From DAOVVL01 sp965603095 (lineage in GTDB: Bacteria; Pseudomonadota; Alphaproteobacteria; Rhodospirillales; Magnetovibrionaceae): a stretch of DNA of 32,961 bases. The position numbers and the translations under genes are program-made. The DNA is taken from positions 1-32,961 of the forward strand of contig CBFDBQ010000024.1 of NCBI GenBank assembly GCA_965603095.1. Direction: 5' to 3'. This document shows positions 1-7,777 of this stretch, piece after piece (position 1 is the first letter of the stretch; each line of letters opens with the position of its first letter). The notes below the pieces were generated by a model. That model saw only the letters and a program-made list of their open reading frames with translations. It was not told where the DNA came from and did no database searches.

Positions 1-690
1 CAGAGAGGGGTGATCAAGCGCAGCGAACGCCTTTGACGCCGCGCTGGCGTTTTTTTTAGCGTCTTCTTCGTCCCAACGGACGTGGAGACGAAGCGCGCGC
101 AGCGGCCAACGACCGAGCGCGCTCAGGAGACGTGGCAATGATCCCGAGGGCAGCAAGCCCAGAGAGATTTGTTCGAGCGCGTTGAGCGTCGGAGAGGTGA
201 GCAGGCTGGTGAGCTCCGACGCAGGGCCCTCCGTCGCGTCGCGGCCAGGGTACGCCGTCAGATGCGTGACCCTGTTGAGCTCCTCGCATGTCGCCAGGCG
301 CCCGTAGAGGCGCCTCCACGAATATCCTCCAGGCTCACCCTCAAAGCGCAGCCCGTGCCGGTGTCCTGGGCCTCTCAGGGCCTCCAGAGCCCCGCGTTCG
401 AGGCGTTGTTCGGTCAAGTCAACGTGGCGCGTCAGCCGAAGCCACCTGCGGTTTTCGCTCGACGTGGCGAGCAAAACGCCGAGCCGTGCGCTGTCAGCGA
501 GGCGTAGCTCATCGGGCCAGTGGGAGAGCCGTGCTTCCCAGGGCTCGAGGTCATCGAGCGAGCCAGGGTTTTGCTCGAAGTGACGCAACAACGCCTGCCA
601 GCTCGCCGACCCGGGGTTCTCCTTTATGCAGCGCAGTGTCGCTTTGTAAGCGGTGCTGGGGGGAGCGTCAGTTTTATTTTTTTCTCCGTC
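1..690 (-). CDS. Fragment of a GC-rich, LRR-like protein of unknown function (foreign or chimeric)
   Basis: The minus strand is open in one frame from the left window edge to about 690 (stop-free up to a TAA near 727). It reads as a plausible globular protein, with segments such as IKENPGSASWQALLRHFEQ, WEARLSHWPDELRLADSARL and LLSALGRWPLRALRLHVRW. The last stretch has leucine spacing reminiscent of leucine-rich-repeat proteins, which are common in myxobacteria; I cannot name the family with certainty. No start codon is visible, and the other end runs off the window, so both ends are missing. Codons favour G or C in third position, unlike the rest of the window: bases 61-120 contain 41 G/C of 60, against 31 of 60 at 721-780. 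The plus-strand frames here give Arg/Ala-rich, unconvincing products. The fragment could be a transferred gene cut by recombination, but an assembly chimera fits equally well. Confidence 0.5.
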
Positions 691-1518
691 GCGCGAGAGC
701 AGGCGCGCAAAAACATTATCGAAGCATTAAACGACCTTGATTGGTCGGGCAAGGCGGTATCGGTTCGCGTTAATGGCCTTGATACCCATTACATGTACCG
801 CGATGTTGTCGATGTAATTGAACAGGCCGGTCAGAACCTTGATATGATTATGATACCCAAGGTCGGCACCGCCGCCGATGTTTACGCGCTCGACATGCTG
901 GTTACCCAGGTTGAAGACGCTATGGGCATTAAAAAGAAAATTGGGTTCGAGCTTATTATCGAAACTGCTCTTGGCATGGCCAACGTTCATGAAATAGCTG
1001 CCGCTAGCCCAAGAAATGAATCCCTTCATTTTGGTGTTGCCGATTACGCCGCATCGACCAAGGCGCGCACCACCAACATTGGTGGCCCCAACGCCGATTA
1101 TGGCGTGCTGACCGATGCAGTTGATGGCGAAACACGTGATTATCACTGGGGCGATATGTGGCATTACGCCATTGCCCGTATGGTTGTTGCGGCACGGGCC
1201 AATGGCCTGCGTCCGGTTGACGGCCCCTTTGGTGATATCGGCGACCTTGATGGCTACGCAGCCCAATCCATGCGTGCCGCGGTGCTTGGCTGTGAGGGAA
1301 AATGGGCCATTCACCCAACCCAAATTGACAAAGCCAATGAACTATTCAGCCCATCTGAGGCCGAGATTACCAAGGCCAAACGTATAATCGAAGCCATGGA
1401 TCAGGCCCAGAAAGAAGGCAAGGGGGCGGTTACGTTAGATGGTCGCCTTATAGATATTGCATCCATCAAGCAGGCTGAAGTTGTGGTAAAAAAAGCCGAA
1501 ATAGTAGCCTCTAAATAA
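691..1518 (+). CDS. mcl: Malyl-CoA lyase (L-malyl-CoA/beta-methylmalyl-CoA lyase), N-terminally truncated
   Basis: Member of the HpcH/HpaI-CitE aldolase superfamily that cleaves malyl-CoA and beta-methylmalyl-CoA to glyoxylate plus acetyl-CoA or propionyl-CoA in the cytoplasm. From about base 697 (EQARKNIIEALNDLDW) the protein follows Rhodobacter-type Mcl1 closely: the VRVNGLDT segment, IMIPKVG, the acidic metal-ligand strands FELIIETALG and FGVADYAAS, GPFGDIGDLDGYAAQ, GKWAIHPTQ, and a C-terminal LIDIASIKQAEVVVKKAE. About 274 codons are present; full-length proteins have about 320, so roughly the first 50-55 residues are missing, including the early LEDxVAP region. The same reading frame is open back to 520, but that upstream part encodes no lyase sequence and lies in the GC-rich block, so the apparent upstream start is not genuine. 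accA follows 25 bases downstream in the same direction. The truncation lies at the composition break, so the gene is either broken or, more likely, joined wrongly in assembly. Confidence 0.85.
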   Translation, partial: AREQARKNIIEALNDLDWSGKAVSVRVNGLDTHYMYRDVVDVIEQAGQNLDMIMIPKVGTAADVYALDMLVTQVEDAMGIKKKIGFELIIETALGMANVHEIAAASPRNESLHFGVADYAASTKARTTNIGGPNADYGVLTDAVDGETRDYHWGDMWHYAIARMVVAARANGLRPVDGPFGDIGDLDGYAAQSMRAAVLGCEGKWAIHPTQIDKANELFSPSEAEITKAKRIIEAMDQAQKEGKGAVTLDGRLIDIASIKQAEVVVKKAEIVASK

Positions 1519-1543
1519 TAATATCTTTTGTTGGAATAAACCT

Positions 1544-2500
1544 ATGCTGCATTACCTTGATTTTGAAAAACCCATTGCCGAACTTGAAGGCAAAATAGAA
1601 GAGCTTCGCCACATTACCGGTTCGGGCGAGGTTAATATTGCCGACGAAGTAACCAAGCTCCAGACCAAAGTTGATAAACAGCTGCGTACAATTTATTCCA
1701 AATTAAACGCATGGCAAAAAACCCAAGTTGCCCGCCATCAAGACAGACCCCATGCGCTAGATTACATAAATGCCATAATTGATGACTACACCCCGCTTGC
1801 TGGTGATCGCCTGTTTGGCGAAGATAACGCCATAGTCGGCGGCCTAGGCCGTTTCCGTGGGCGTTCGGTTATGGTTATGGGTATTGAAAAGGGCAGCGAT
1901 ACCGAGGACCGCGTTCATCATAACTTTGGCATGGCCAAACCCGAAGGTTATCGCAAAGCCCAACGATTGATGAAAATGGCCGACAGATTTGGTCTTCCGA
2001 TTATTGCCTTGGTTGATACCCCGGGCGCATTTCCCGGCGCAGATGCCGAAGCTCGCGGCCAGGCCGAAGCCATTGCCAAATCAATCGAGGTTAGTTTTCA
2101 GATAAAAGTGCCGTTTGTTTCGGTAATTATAGGCGAAGGTGGTTCCGGTGGGGCAATCGCACTGGCATGTGCCAATACGGTTTTAATTTTAGAACATTCC
2201 ATTTATTCGGTTATTTCACCCGAAGGCTGCGCTTCAATTTTGTGGCGCGATGGTGCCGAGGCCAAAACTGCTGCCGAAGCATTAAAGCTAACCGCCAAAG
2301 ACCTTATGGATCTTGGTGTTGTTGACGCGGTTATTCCTGAACCGTTGGGTGGCGCGCATCGCGACCCACAGTCAATGTACATGGCATTAGGCGCCGAGCT
2401 AGAACACGCAATTTACAAGATGGACGATATTGATGGTGGCCAGCTACGCGCCAAGCGGCGTGAAAAGTTCATGGAGCTGGGGCAAAAAGGCTTAGTTTAA
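1544..2500 (+). CDS. accA: Acetyl-CoA carboxylase carboxyltransferase subunit alpha
   Basis: 318 residues, the usual AccA length. With AccD it forms the carboxyltransferase that moves the carboxyl group from biotin on AccB to acetyl-CoA, making malonyl-CoA for fatty-acid synthesis. The N-terminus MLHYLDFEKPIAELEGKIEEL is the typical helical start of AccA. The crotonase-like core shows GRFRGRSVMVMGIEKG, NFGMAKPEGYRKAQRLMKMA, LVDTPGAFPGADAEARGQAE, IIGEGGSGGAIAL and the oxyanion region YSVISPEGCASILWRD. The start ATG follows a weak GGA at 1532-1534. The gene follows the malyl-CoA lyase remnant by 25 bases. It converges on secA with only nine bases between the two stop codons, leaving no room for a separate terminator. 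Confidence 0.97.
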   Translation: MLHYLDFEKPIAELEGKIEELRHITGSGEVNIADEVTKLQTKVDKQLRTIYSKLNAWQKTQVARHQDRPHALDYINAIIDDYTPLAGDRLFGEDNAIVGGLGRFRGRSVMVMGIEKGSDTEDRVHHNFGMAKPEGYRKAQRLMKMADRFGLPIIALVDTPGAFPGADAEARGQAEAIAKSIEVSFQIKVPFVSVIIGEGGSGGAIALACANTVLILEHSIYSVISPEGCASILWRDGAEAKTAAEALKLTAKDLMDLGVVDAVIPEPLGGAHRDPQSMYMALGAELEHAIYKMDDIDGGQLRAKRREKFMELGQKGLV

Positions 2501-2509
2501 TTTTATTTA

Positions 2510-5251
2510 TTAAACCTTGCCGTGACAGTGTTTGTATTTTCTTCCCGAACCACAAGGACATGGCTGATTACGGCTTACCCGGCCCCAGGTAGATGGATCA
2601 TTGGGATCACGTTCTGCACGTCCTTTTCGCGTTAGCGCTGGCATGCTTTCAAGCTCAGGCGTTGGTTCTTTTTCGACATTGGCAAATGCCGGGTCTTCAT
2701 GGCCTTCAATGGTTTTACCTTGGGATTGTGCAAACATTCCCCCGGTTACTCCGTCTTCCATTCCTTCGGTAGGCGTAAACTGTAATTCAACATGGGCCAG
2801 TATCAGTGAAATACGTTCACGCAGGCTATCAATCATTTGTTCAAACAGATTAAATGCCTCTGTTTTGTATTCGTTTAATGGATCACGCTGGGCATAGGCG
2901 CGAAGACCGATGCCCTGTCTAAGGTGGTCCAGCGACAACAGATGCTCTTTCCACATTTGGTCCAATATCTGTAAAAGCAGACCCTTTTCCACATCACGCA
3001 TAACCTCTGGTGTGTAGCGAGCAACTTTTTCCGCCATTTTGCGGTCTACCGCATCAAAGATGCGTTCTTGCACCTCATTTTCGGCAATGCCTTCTTCCTT
3101 GGCCCAATCGGCAATGGGTAGGTCGAGCGCAAAAATCCTCAAGACCTCTTCATGCAAATGATGAATATCCCATTCTTCCGGATATGCTTTGGGCGGTATT
3201 GCACCATGAATTAGATCTTCAATTACCTGATGGCGCATGTCGGCAACATCATCTGAAACATCATCTGCGGCCATAAGCTCTTTGCGTTGTTCGTAAATGA
3301 CTTTGCGTTGGTCATTCATAACATCATCAAATTTGAGCAGGTTTTTACGAATTTCAAAGTTGCGGCCCTCAACTTTTTGTTGGGCCTTTTCCAATGCCTT
3401 GTTAATCCATGGATGAACAATGGCCTCGCCTTCTTGAAGGCCTAATTTTACCAACATGCTGTCAATGCGCTCTGATCCGAAAATCCGCATAAGGTCATCT
3501 TCTAGTGATAAGAAAAATGCACTGGCACCGGGGTCGCCCTGGCGTCCGGCACGGCCACGAAGCTGGTTATCAACTCGCCTGCTTTCATGGCGTTCGGTGC
3601 CAATAATAAAAAGACCGCCCGCATTAATTACTTTGTTGTGATTAACCTTTACCTCGTCCTCGATCTTTTTAATCGCGGTTTCACGCGCGGCGCCTTCAAT
3701 CTTTTCATCAATTTCAGATTTGACCCGCATATCAACGTTGCCACCAAGTTGAATATCGGTGCCGCGTCCAGCCATGTTGGTGGCCAGCGTAACCGCACTG
3801 GGCAGGCCAGCTTGGGCAATTATATATGCTTCTTGTTCGTGGTGGCGTGCGTTTAGAACGTTGTGGGTAATGTTCTTGGCTTCAAGCAGTTTGGAAAGGT
3901 GCTCTGATTTTTCAATAGAAACTGTACCAACTAAAATTGGCTGACCTTTTTTACTGCATTCTTCAACCACTTCAATAATGGCTGTATATTTTTCATTTTC
4001 TGTGCGGTAAACCAAATCGTCTTGGTCATCGCGAACGCATGGAACGTTGGTATCAATTTCCACAACCTCAAGCTTGTAAATCTCGGCAAACTCGCCCGCT
4101 TCGGTCATTGCGGTACCGGTCATGCCAGCCAGCTTGGGATACATGCGGAAATAATTCTGAAATGTAATAGATGCCAGTGTTTGGTTTTCATTTTGAACCG
4201 AAACACCTTCTTTTGCTTCTAATGCCTGATGCAGGCCTTCGGAATAACGCCTGCCTTCCATCATGCGGCCAGTAAACTCATCAATGATGACCACCTTGTC
4301 TTCGTTGACGATGTAATCGGTATCACGAGAAAACATCATGTGGGCTTTAAGCGCCTGATTTACATGATGCACCAGCGAAACGTTTTGAATATCGTAGAGG
4401 TTACCTTCTTGCAGGTGTCCGGTTTTGCTCAATAGTTCTTCGACTTTTTCATTACCCGCTTCGGTCAGGGTAATTGATTTGGATTTTTCATCCTTTTCAT
4501 AATCATCTGCCGTTAATTCTGGAACTAACTTGTTTATGGCTATGTAAAGTTCTGATGAATCTTCTGCCGAACCGGAAATAATCAACGGTGTTCTAGCTTC
4601 ATCAATTAAAATTGAATCAACCTCATCGACGATGGCAAATTGAAAGTCGCGTTGCACCATCTCATCAAGGCGGTGTTTCATGTTATCGCGTAAAAAATCA
4701 AAGCCTAGCTCATTATTGGTGCCATAGATTACATCGGCCCCATAAGCAATCTTGCGTTCGCTATCGCTAAGCCCGTGTTTTATGCATCCAGTAGTAAGCC
4801 CAAGAAATGCATAAACCTTGCCCATCCATGTGGCATCACGTTCAGCTAGATAATCGTTAACGGTAACAACATGAACGCCACCACCGGTGATTGCGTTCAA
4901 ATATACTGCCAGTGTCGCGGTAAGGGTTTTACCTTCACCGGTTTTCATTTCTGCAATTTGGCCTTTGTGTAGAACCACCCCGCCAACAAGCTGGGCATCA
5001 AAATGACGCTGGCCTAAAACTCTTTTCGCCGCTTCGCGTACCGTTGCGAATGCATCGATCATTAAATCGTCTAGGGTTTCACCATTTTTATAACGATCTT
5101 TTAGCCAGTCAGTTCTGGCCGCCAAATCTTCGTCGCTTAAGGCCAGCAAATCAGGCTCAAGCGCATTAATGGCTTCGACGTGTTTAATAAGGCCTTTGAG
5201 GTAACGCTCGTTAGCGGAACCGAACAGGCGTTTAGCGAATGCACCAATCAT
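2510..5251 (-). CDS. secA: Preprotein translocase ATPase SecA
   Basis: 913 residues, full length. SecA is the motor that pushes unfolded preproteins through SecYEG at the inner membrane. Visible motifs in order: N-terminal LFGSANERYLKGL; Walker A MKTGEGKTLTATLAVYL; Walker B/DEAD-type VDEVDSILIDEARTPLIISG; GMTGTAMTEAGEFAEIY; ATNMAGRGTDIQLGGNV; and the motif VI segment QLRGRAGRQGDPG. The helical scaffold contains LQILDQMWKEHLLSLDHLRQGI. The protein ends in the zinc-binding SEC-C tail CPCGSGRKYKHCHGKV, which contacts SecB and phospholipid. The first ATG is taken as the start; a GAGG lies about 15 bases upstream, which is rather far. The gene converges on accA and its upstream side faces the CtrA-box intergenic region. 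The order secA, parvulin, argJ, mutT resembles other alphaproteobacteria, but here secA points the other way and a receiver-like gene lies between. Confidence 0.98.
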   Translation of the reverse strand: MIGAFAKRLFGSANERYLKGLIKHVEAINALEPDLLALSDEDLAARTDWLKDRYKNGETLDDLMIDAFATVREAAKRVLGQRHFDAQLVGGVVLHKGQIAEMKTGEGKTLTATLAVYLNAITGGGVHVVTVNDYLAERDATWMGKVYAFLGLTTGCIKHGLSDSERKIAYGADVIYGTNNELGFDFLRDNMKHRLDEMVQRDFQFAIVDEVDSILIDEARTPLIISGSAEDSSELYIAINKLVPELTADDYEKDEKSKSITLTEAGNEKVEELLSKTGHLQEGNLYDIQNVSLVHHVNQALKAHMMFSRDTDYIVNEDKVVIIDEFTGRMMEGRRYSEGLHQALEAKEGVSVQNENQTLASITFQNYFRMYPKLAGMTGTAMTEAGEFAEIYKLEVVEIDTNVPCVRDDQDDLVYRTENEKYTAIIEVVEECSKKGQPILVGTVSIEKSEHLSKLLEAKNITHNVLNARHHEQEAYIIAQAGLPSAVTLATNMAGRGTDIQLGGNVDMRVKSEIDEKIEGAARETAIKKIEDEVKVNHNKVINAGGLFIIGTERHESRRVDNQLRGRAGRQGDPGASAFFLSLEDDLMRIFGSERIDSMLVKLGLQEGEAIVHPWINKALEKAQQKVEGRNFEIRKNLLKFDDVMNDQRKVIYEQRKELMAADDVSDDVADMRHQVIEDLIHGAIPPKAYPEEWDIHHLHEEVLRIFALDLPIADWAKEEGIAENEVQERIFDAVDRKMAEKVARYTPEVMRDVEKGLLLQILDQMWKEHLLSLDHLRQGIGLRAYAQRDPLNEYKTEAFNLFEQMIDSLRERISLILAHVELQFTPTEGMEDGVTGGMFAQSQGKTIEGHEDPAFANVEKEPTPELESMPALTRKGRAERDPNDPSTWGRVSRNQPCPCGSGRKYKHCHGKV

Positions 5252-5716
5252 CAGATAATGTACTACCTCAGCGCTTTATGGTGCGCCCCCAGGATTTGGC
5301 TCTATGGGGCGAATCCCCAATTGTAGGAAGGAAAGAATTAGGGTTGTCGGGCCTTTATGTCAACGCTAGTGGTCTAATTTTACATGTAAAATCCTGTAGA
5401 CTGGCGCTTTTATAGGGTAGTTTAAGCCTAGTCTTTATTTTCTATTGACCTTTTTAATCCATTCGTTAATTATGGATTAACAAACAAGGGGTACCTAAGT
5501 GCCCCTATTTTAAGGATTTTATCGTTTCGCTACCGTAATAAACCAATGGTAGTAATAAAATAACAATACTGCACTAGAGGGGCACAAAGCCCCCACAAAG
5601 TGCAAATGCAATGCTCCAAGGGAATAATTAAGCGCCAAAGGCCCCAAAGGCCCAAAGCACTTAAAATAATAAACACGGCCCTTTAAAGAAGGCCGCCCGT
5701 AAATGGAGAATTGCAA
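5252..5716. other. 465-base intergenic region with regulatory signals and three small hairpins
   Basis: No convincing gene is visible here. A GANTC methylation-type site (GAATC) lies at 5311-5315. A sigma70-like -35 TTGACC lies at 5445-5450, and a full CtrA box at 5466-5481 overlaps the position expected for the -10. Downstream are three inverted repeats: GGGGTAC/GTGCCCC at 5488-5494/5499-5505 with loop CTAA, GGGGC/GCCCC at 5579-5583/5589-5593, and an imperfect CGGCC(C)TT/AAGGCCG hairpin at about 5676-5695 just before the ribosome binding site of the next gene. A short repeated AAAGGCCC motif lies around 5637-5655. If transcription starts near the CtrA box, the receiver-like gene has a leader of more than 200 bases. 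Confidence 0.6.
5466..5481 (+). promoter_or_regulatory. CtrA binding site, TTAA-N7-TTAAC
   Basis: The bases TTAA (5466-5469), seven spacer bases and TTAAC (5477-5481) match the full CtrA consensus TTAA-N7-TTAA known from Caulobacter and relatives. A -35-like TTGACC sits 15 bases upstream (5445-5450), so the box overlaps the expected -10 region. In Caulobacter, boxes over the core promoter often mean repression and boxes over or upstream of the -35 often mean activation. ctrA itself is in this window at 25500-26210. The target could be the receiver-like gene at 5717; secA on the other side starts more than 200 bases away. Confidence 0.6.
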
Positions 5717-6694
5717 GTGCGCCTTAATCAGCTTGAAAATATTCGCGTCGTACTGGCCGAGCCAGATGCCAACCTTCGCCGCCACATAAAAAACACCCTT
5801 GTTGCCGCGGGCATGAAAAACGTGCTCGACACAGATAGCCTTGCCCATGTTCGTCGCACGGTTGATGACGATATGGCCGAAATTGTCATTGGCGCCACCT
5901 TGCTTGATGATGGCGATTTCAATGAATTTGTAAACGATGTCCGCCACCGCGAAATTGGCGAAAACCCATTTATCATGGCGATTACGCTGGTTGATAAGGC
6001 ATCCACCGATGCTATCCGCAATGCAATGAATTCCGGCACCGATCATATATTGATAAAACCGGTTGATGACGAGGTTTTGGTAAGCTTGATAATCGACCTT
6101 ACCCATTCGCGGAAACGCTTTGTGGTTACCACCGATTACATTGGCCCCGACCGTCGCTCAAAGCCGCGCCCCGGAACCATGACCATTCCACAAATTGATG
6201 TTCCCAACCCATTGCGCCAACGCATGACCGGGCAGATGCGCGAGACAACCCTTCGCCGCACAATCGAAACCGCATGGTCAAAAATCAACGAACAAAAGGT
6301 CGAACGCCATGCGTTTCAAATTGGCTGGTTGCTTGACCGTATAATTCCTGAAATTGGATTGGGCAGTGAACGCTCGGATGAATTTGGCCAGCATGTAAAA
6401 CGTCTGGTTGATGTTTCCCGAGACATGAGCAAACGCATAGGCAATACCCGTTTTGCCCACATCAAGGAAATGACCATGACCATGAGCAACCTTGTGGAAG
6501 ACGCAATTAGAAACAAATTTCAGCCAGATGACGTGCGCCTGATGTTGAAATTATCAGAACTTATTTCAAACTCGTTCGATGCTAGTCGCTTTAACGAAGA
6601 TGGAACCCAAGCCCGCGATCATAGAACGTACATGGACAAAGAAGATGAAAAAATGGTGACAAGCGATACCGATGAACAAGCGGCAGTTGTTTAA
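5717..6694 (+). CDS. Receiver-like protein without the phospho-acceptor Asp, with a helical C-terminal region
   Basis: 325 residues from a GTG at 5717, chosen because GGAG at 5705-5708 is eight bases upstream; the in-frame TTG at 5711 is only two bases from it. Residues about 8-125 follow the response-regulator fold: beta-1 IRVVLAEPD with an acidic pair (E15, D17), a third strand AEIVIGATLLDDGD, and the conserved Lys-Pro in ILIKPVDDE (K114-P115). By my alignment the residue at the phosphorylation position is Ala60, not Asp, so this is probably a pseudo-receiver. A YIGPDRR motif follows at about residue 145; similar motifs occur after receiver-like domains in alphaproteobacteria. The C-terminal part (about 180-300) is predicted helical with no DNA-binding or enzymatic motif that I recognise. 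A hairpin at 6796-6827 may end the transcript. The function is unknown; protein-protein signalling is an inference. Confidence 0.8.
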   Translation: MRLNQLENIRVVLAEPDANLRRHIKNTLVAAGMKNVLDTDSLAHVRRTVDDDMAEIVIGATLLDDGDFNEFVNDVRHREIGENPFIMAITLVDKASTDAIRNAMNSGTDHILIKPVDDEVLVSLIIDLTHSRKRFVVTTDYIGPDRRSKPRPGTMTIPQIDVPNPLRQRMTGQMRETTLRRTIETAWSKINEQKVERHAFQIGWLLDRIIPEIGLGSERSDEFGQHVKRLVDVSRDMSKRIGNTRFAHIKEMTMTMSNLVEDAIRNKFQPDDVRLMLKLSELISNSFDASRFNEDGTQARDHRTYMDKEDEKMVTSDTDEQAAVV

Positions 6695-6722
6695 ATATCC
6701 GGCTTGAAAAAAACTAATTACC

Positions 6723-6737
6723 AATTGGGGCCCAATT
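6723..6737. repeat. Perfect 7-1-7 dyad AATTGGG-G-CCCAATT
   Basis: A perfect inverted repeat with a single central base, just after the receiver-like gene stop and about 165 bases before the parvulin start. The one-base centre makes an RNA hairpin unlikely, so a protein-binding dyad is possible. No regulator is known to me for this sequence. Confidence 0.4.
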
Positions 6738-6795
6738 TGGGCAAATGAGTGCCAGACAGCAGGCTAAAACTGCTACTAAGACAGGGCCAAAGTGC

Positions 6796-6839
6796 AGGGT
6801 CGATCCTTAAAAACAGGGGTCGGCCCTGATGCTTTTGTA
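6796..6839 (+). terminator. Possible intrinsic terminator after the receiver-like gene
   Basis: AGGGTCGATCC (6796-6806) pairs with GGGTCGGCCCT (6817-6827) over 11 positions with two G-T wobbles and a ten-base loop. The following T-run is short and displaced (GATGCTTTTG), so termination may be weak. It lies about 76 bases before the parvulin start and could equally act as a leader hairpin. Confidence 0.45.
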
Positions 6840-6903
6840 TTATTGCTTTTGGGACGGGAATTGGTGCTTAATGCCATCATTATTATTAAAAACAGGGCTT
6901 AAA

Positions 6904-7731
6904 ATGAGCATGAACAGATATTTAAAATCAATATTGAGCATAGTTGCCATTGCTAGCGTATTTCCGACATTTGCCAATGGCGCAGAACAAGACCCATTAT
7001 TGGCACGTGTCGATGGTTATGAAATCCGTCTTTCCGAGGCCGAAGAAGCCCGCACCTTGTTGCCCCCGGCATTGCAACGTGCCAGCACCCCAGATGTAAT
7101 TGCCTTGTTAGTTGAAACCATTATCGATACCAGATTGGCCGCCCAACGGGCCAAGGAACTGGGTCTTGATAAAGGTGATGAATATAAACAAACAATTTCA
7201 CGCATCGAAGGGCAAATTTTAAAACGAATGCTGTTTGCCAAAGAAATCAAAGGCGGCATAACCGAAGAAGGAATAAAAAAACAGTATGAAACCTTTGTTA
7301 AAAATGCCCCAACTGGTGATGAAATCCACGCCCGGCACATACTTGTCGAAAGCGAAGCCAAGGCAAAAGAAGTAATAAAAAAGCTCGACGATGGGGCCGA
7401 TTTCAAATCCATGGCGCTCGAGAATTCCATCGGCCCGTCCGCGCCTACCGGTGGCGACCTTGGCTGGTTTGGCCAAGGTTCCATGGTGCCTGAATTTGAA
7501 AAAGAGGCCTATTCTTTGGATGTGGGCGCCCACAGCAAGGCCGGCGTTAAAACCCGCTTTGGCTGGCACGTTATTCGCCTCGAGGGTCGTCGCAAGGCCA
7601 AAACCCCAACGCTGGATATGGCACGCGAAGAAATTATTCGTCAGCTTTCCTCAGAAATAGGGCAAAAATTGCTAGATGGCCTGAGAAAAAATGCCAAGGT
7701 TGAGCGTTTTAAAATCGAAGAGCCTAAATAA
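6904..7731 (+). CDS. Periplasmic peptidyl-prolyl cis-trans isomerase, parvulin (PpiC/SurA-like)
   Basis: 275 residues from ATG 6904, which is preceded by AGGG at 6893-6896. An upstream extension to 6829 is also open but lacks a ribosome binding site and would bury the signal peptide. The N-terminus has a positively charged start, a hydrophobic stretch (SILSIVAIASVFPTFANG) and a likely cleavage near ANGAEQ, so export to the periplasm is expected. Residues about 30-130 form a helical chaperone-like region. The parvulin domain begins at DEIHARHILVESEAKAKEVI and includes GADFKSMALENSIGPS, GGDLGWFGQGSMVPEFEKEAYSL and TRFGWHVIRLEGRR, all classic parvulin segments. It speeds proline isomerisation during folding of exported proteins. 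The gene lies 46 bases before argJ, a neighbour pairing often seen in alphaproteobacteria. Confidence 0.93.
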   Translation: MSMNRYLKSILSIVAIASVFPTFANGAEQDPLLARVDGYEIRLSEAEEARTLLPPALQRASTPDVIALLVETIIDTRLAAQRAKELGLDKGDEYKQTISRIEGQILKRMLFAKEIKGGITEEGIKKQYETFVKNAPTGDEIHARHILVESEAKAKEVIKKLDDGADFKSMALENSIGPSAPTGGDLGWFGQGSMVPEFEKEAYSLDVGAHSKAGVKTRFGWHVIRLEGRRKAKTPTLDMAREEIIRQLSSEIGQKLLDGLRKNAKVERFKIEEPK

Positions 7732-7777
7732 AGGTGCTAATAAATAGCATCTACCATAATTAACGAGATACCCTGCA

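Noticed and set aside
169..740. Plus-strand open frames in the GC-rich left edge, including an apparent long N-terminal extension of the malyl-CoA lyase from 520
   Set aside because: The products are Arg/Ala-rich without family resemblance, while the minus-strand frame looks like a real protein. The lyase similarity begins only near 697.
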